Below are positions 63,725-64,000 of a stretch of 64,000 nt of DNA, one piece after another. This DNA comes from Lentinus brumalis (Eukaryota; Basidiomycota; Agaricomycetes; Polyporales; Polyporaceae), in NCBI GenBank assembly GCA_001792895.1, contig MARA01000029.1:434001-498000 (forward strand), read 5' to 3'. The notes under the pieces are model-generated. The model was given only the letters and a program-made list of their open reading frames with translations. It was not told the origin of the DNA and searched no databases. The position numbers were made by a program, and so were the translations under genes. Numbering within the stretch: position 1 is the first letter of the stretch; every line of letters begins with the position of its first letter.

Positions 63725-64000
63725 TCAGGATCTAAGCGCCTCGGGTGGCCAGAGCCGCAGGATGACAGCGGTGAGAGACGCGGCGAGGAGCGGCAAGATG
63801 TACGCGGGGTCCTTGTTGTAGATCGTGAGGTTCACAGTCTCGAGCACGCTACAGCGCGACAGGTTCATGCGCGTCCACAACGGCCCTGTTCCGCGCGAGT
63901 CAGTTGAGATATCCGACGAAAACGTGGATAGACACGCACTATCGCTTTGCTGCACCTGATCGGGATTGTCGGTGATCAAGGGGAGGACAGCGAACAGCCG
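63725..64000 (-). CDS. C-terminal part of an unknown membrane protein, cut by the window edge
   Basis: The frame runs from the right edge (LFAVLPLITDNPDQVQQ) to a TGA at 63725-63727, 91 or so residues. It has a polar Ser/Asp-rich stretch, then SVLETVNLTIYN, and a hydrophobic C-terminal segment (YILPLLAASLTAVILRLW) likely to span a membrane. A possible intron (63886-63955) would change the upstream frame. I do not recognise the family; the rest of the gene lies outside. Confidence 0.5.
   Translation of the reverse strand, partial: RLFAVLPLITDNPDQVQQSDSACLSTFSSDISTDSRGTGPLWTRMNLSRCSVLETVNLTIYNKDPAYILPLLAASLTAVILRLWPPEALRS

Noticed and set aside
1..64000. CRISPR arrays, rRNA genes, bacterial operons or prophage
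   Set aside because: None seen; the many GT-AG introns and gene families mark the DNA as fungal nuclear.

Overview
The window is nuclear DNA of a filamentous basidiomycete, most likely an Agaricomycete (mushroom or polypore class). The genes are broken by many 50-70 base GT-AG introns, the DNA is moderately GC-rich, F-box genes are expanded in tandem, and there is a Plavaka/KDZ-type DNA transposon of the kind common in these fungi. Exon models were built by hand from splice signals and protein-family expectation. Most close to a multiple of three. Two do not, and are reported as frameshifts.

Left part (1-14.4 kb): a 17-exon group III hybrid histidine kinase with seven HAMP units, the GPI8/PIG-K catalytic subunit of GPI transamidase, a three-exon F-box protein, an epoxide-hydrolase-type alpha/beta hydrolase, and a SMYD-like SET-domain protein with one frameshift. 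Middle (14.9-48.4 kb): an array of one F-box paralogue family (called family A here). Four genes and a split fifth lie on the minus strand (14.9-25.7 kb, with the missing N-terminal piece at 36 kb), and three lie on the plus strand (42.5-48.4 kb) in roughly mirror-image order. The fifth copy is cut by about 10 kb of inserted DNA. That DNA contains a 9.49 kb Plavaka-type transposon with 16 bp terminal inverted repeats, sub-terminal CCGGA-rich repeats, a transposase, a second DUF6532-like gene and a small divergent coiled-coil gene. An AIF/AMID-like FAD oxidoreductase with an abnormal 1.25 kb intron separates the two halves of the array.

Right part (48.7-64 kb): a second, unrelated F-box family (family B) with two full-length and two internally deleted members; a 487 bp inverted-repeat element carrying telomere-like repeats and a tRNA-like segment; a GT15 (KTR/MNT1) mannosyltransferase with a one-base frameshift; a nucleotidyltransferase-fold protein; an MDP-1-type HAD phosphatase; and the 3' end of a gene that runs off the window.

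The housekeeping genes (osmosensing and fungicide-response kinase, GPI anchoring, protein mannosylation) do not form an obvious pathway cluster. The biologically distinctive part is the rapidly evolving F-box array: gene splitting, stop loss, internal deletion, inverted duplication and transposon insertion are all visible within 50 kb.
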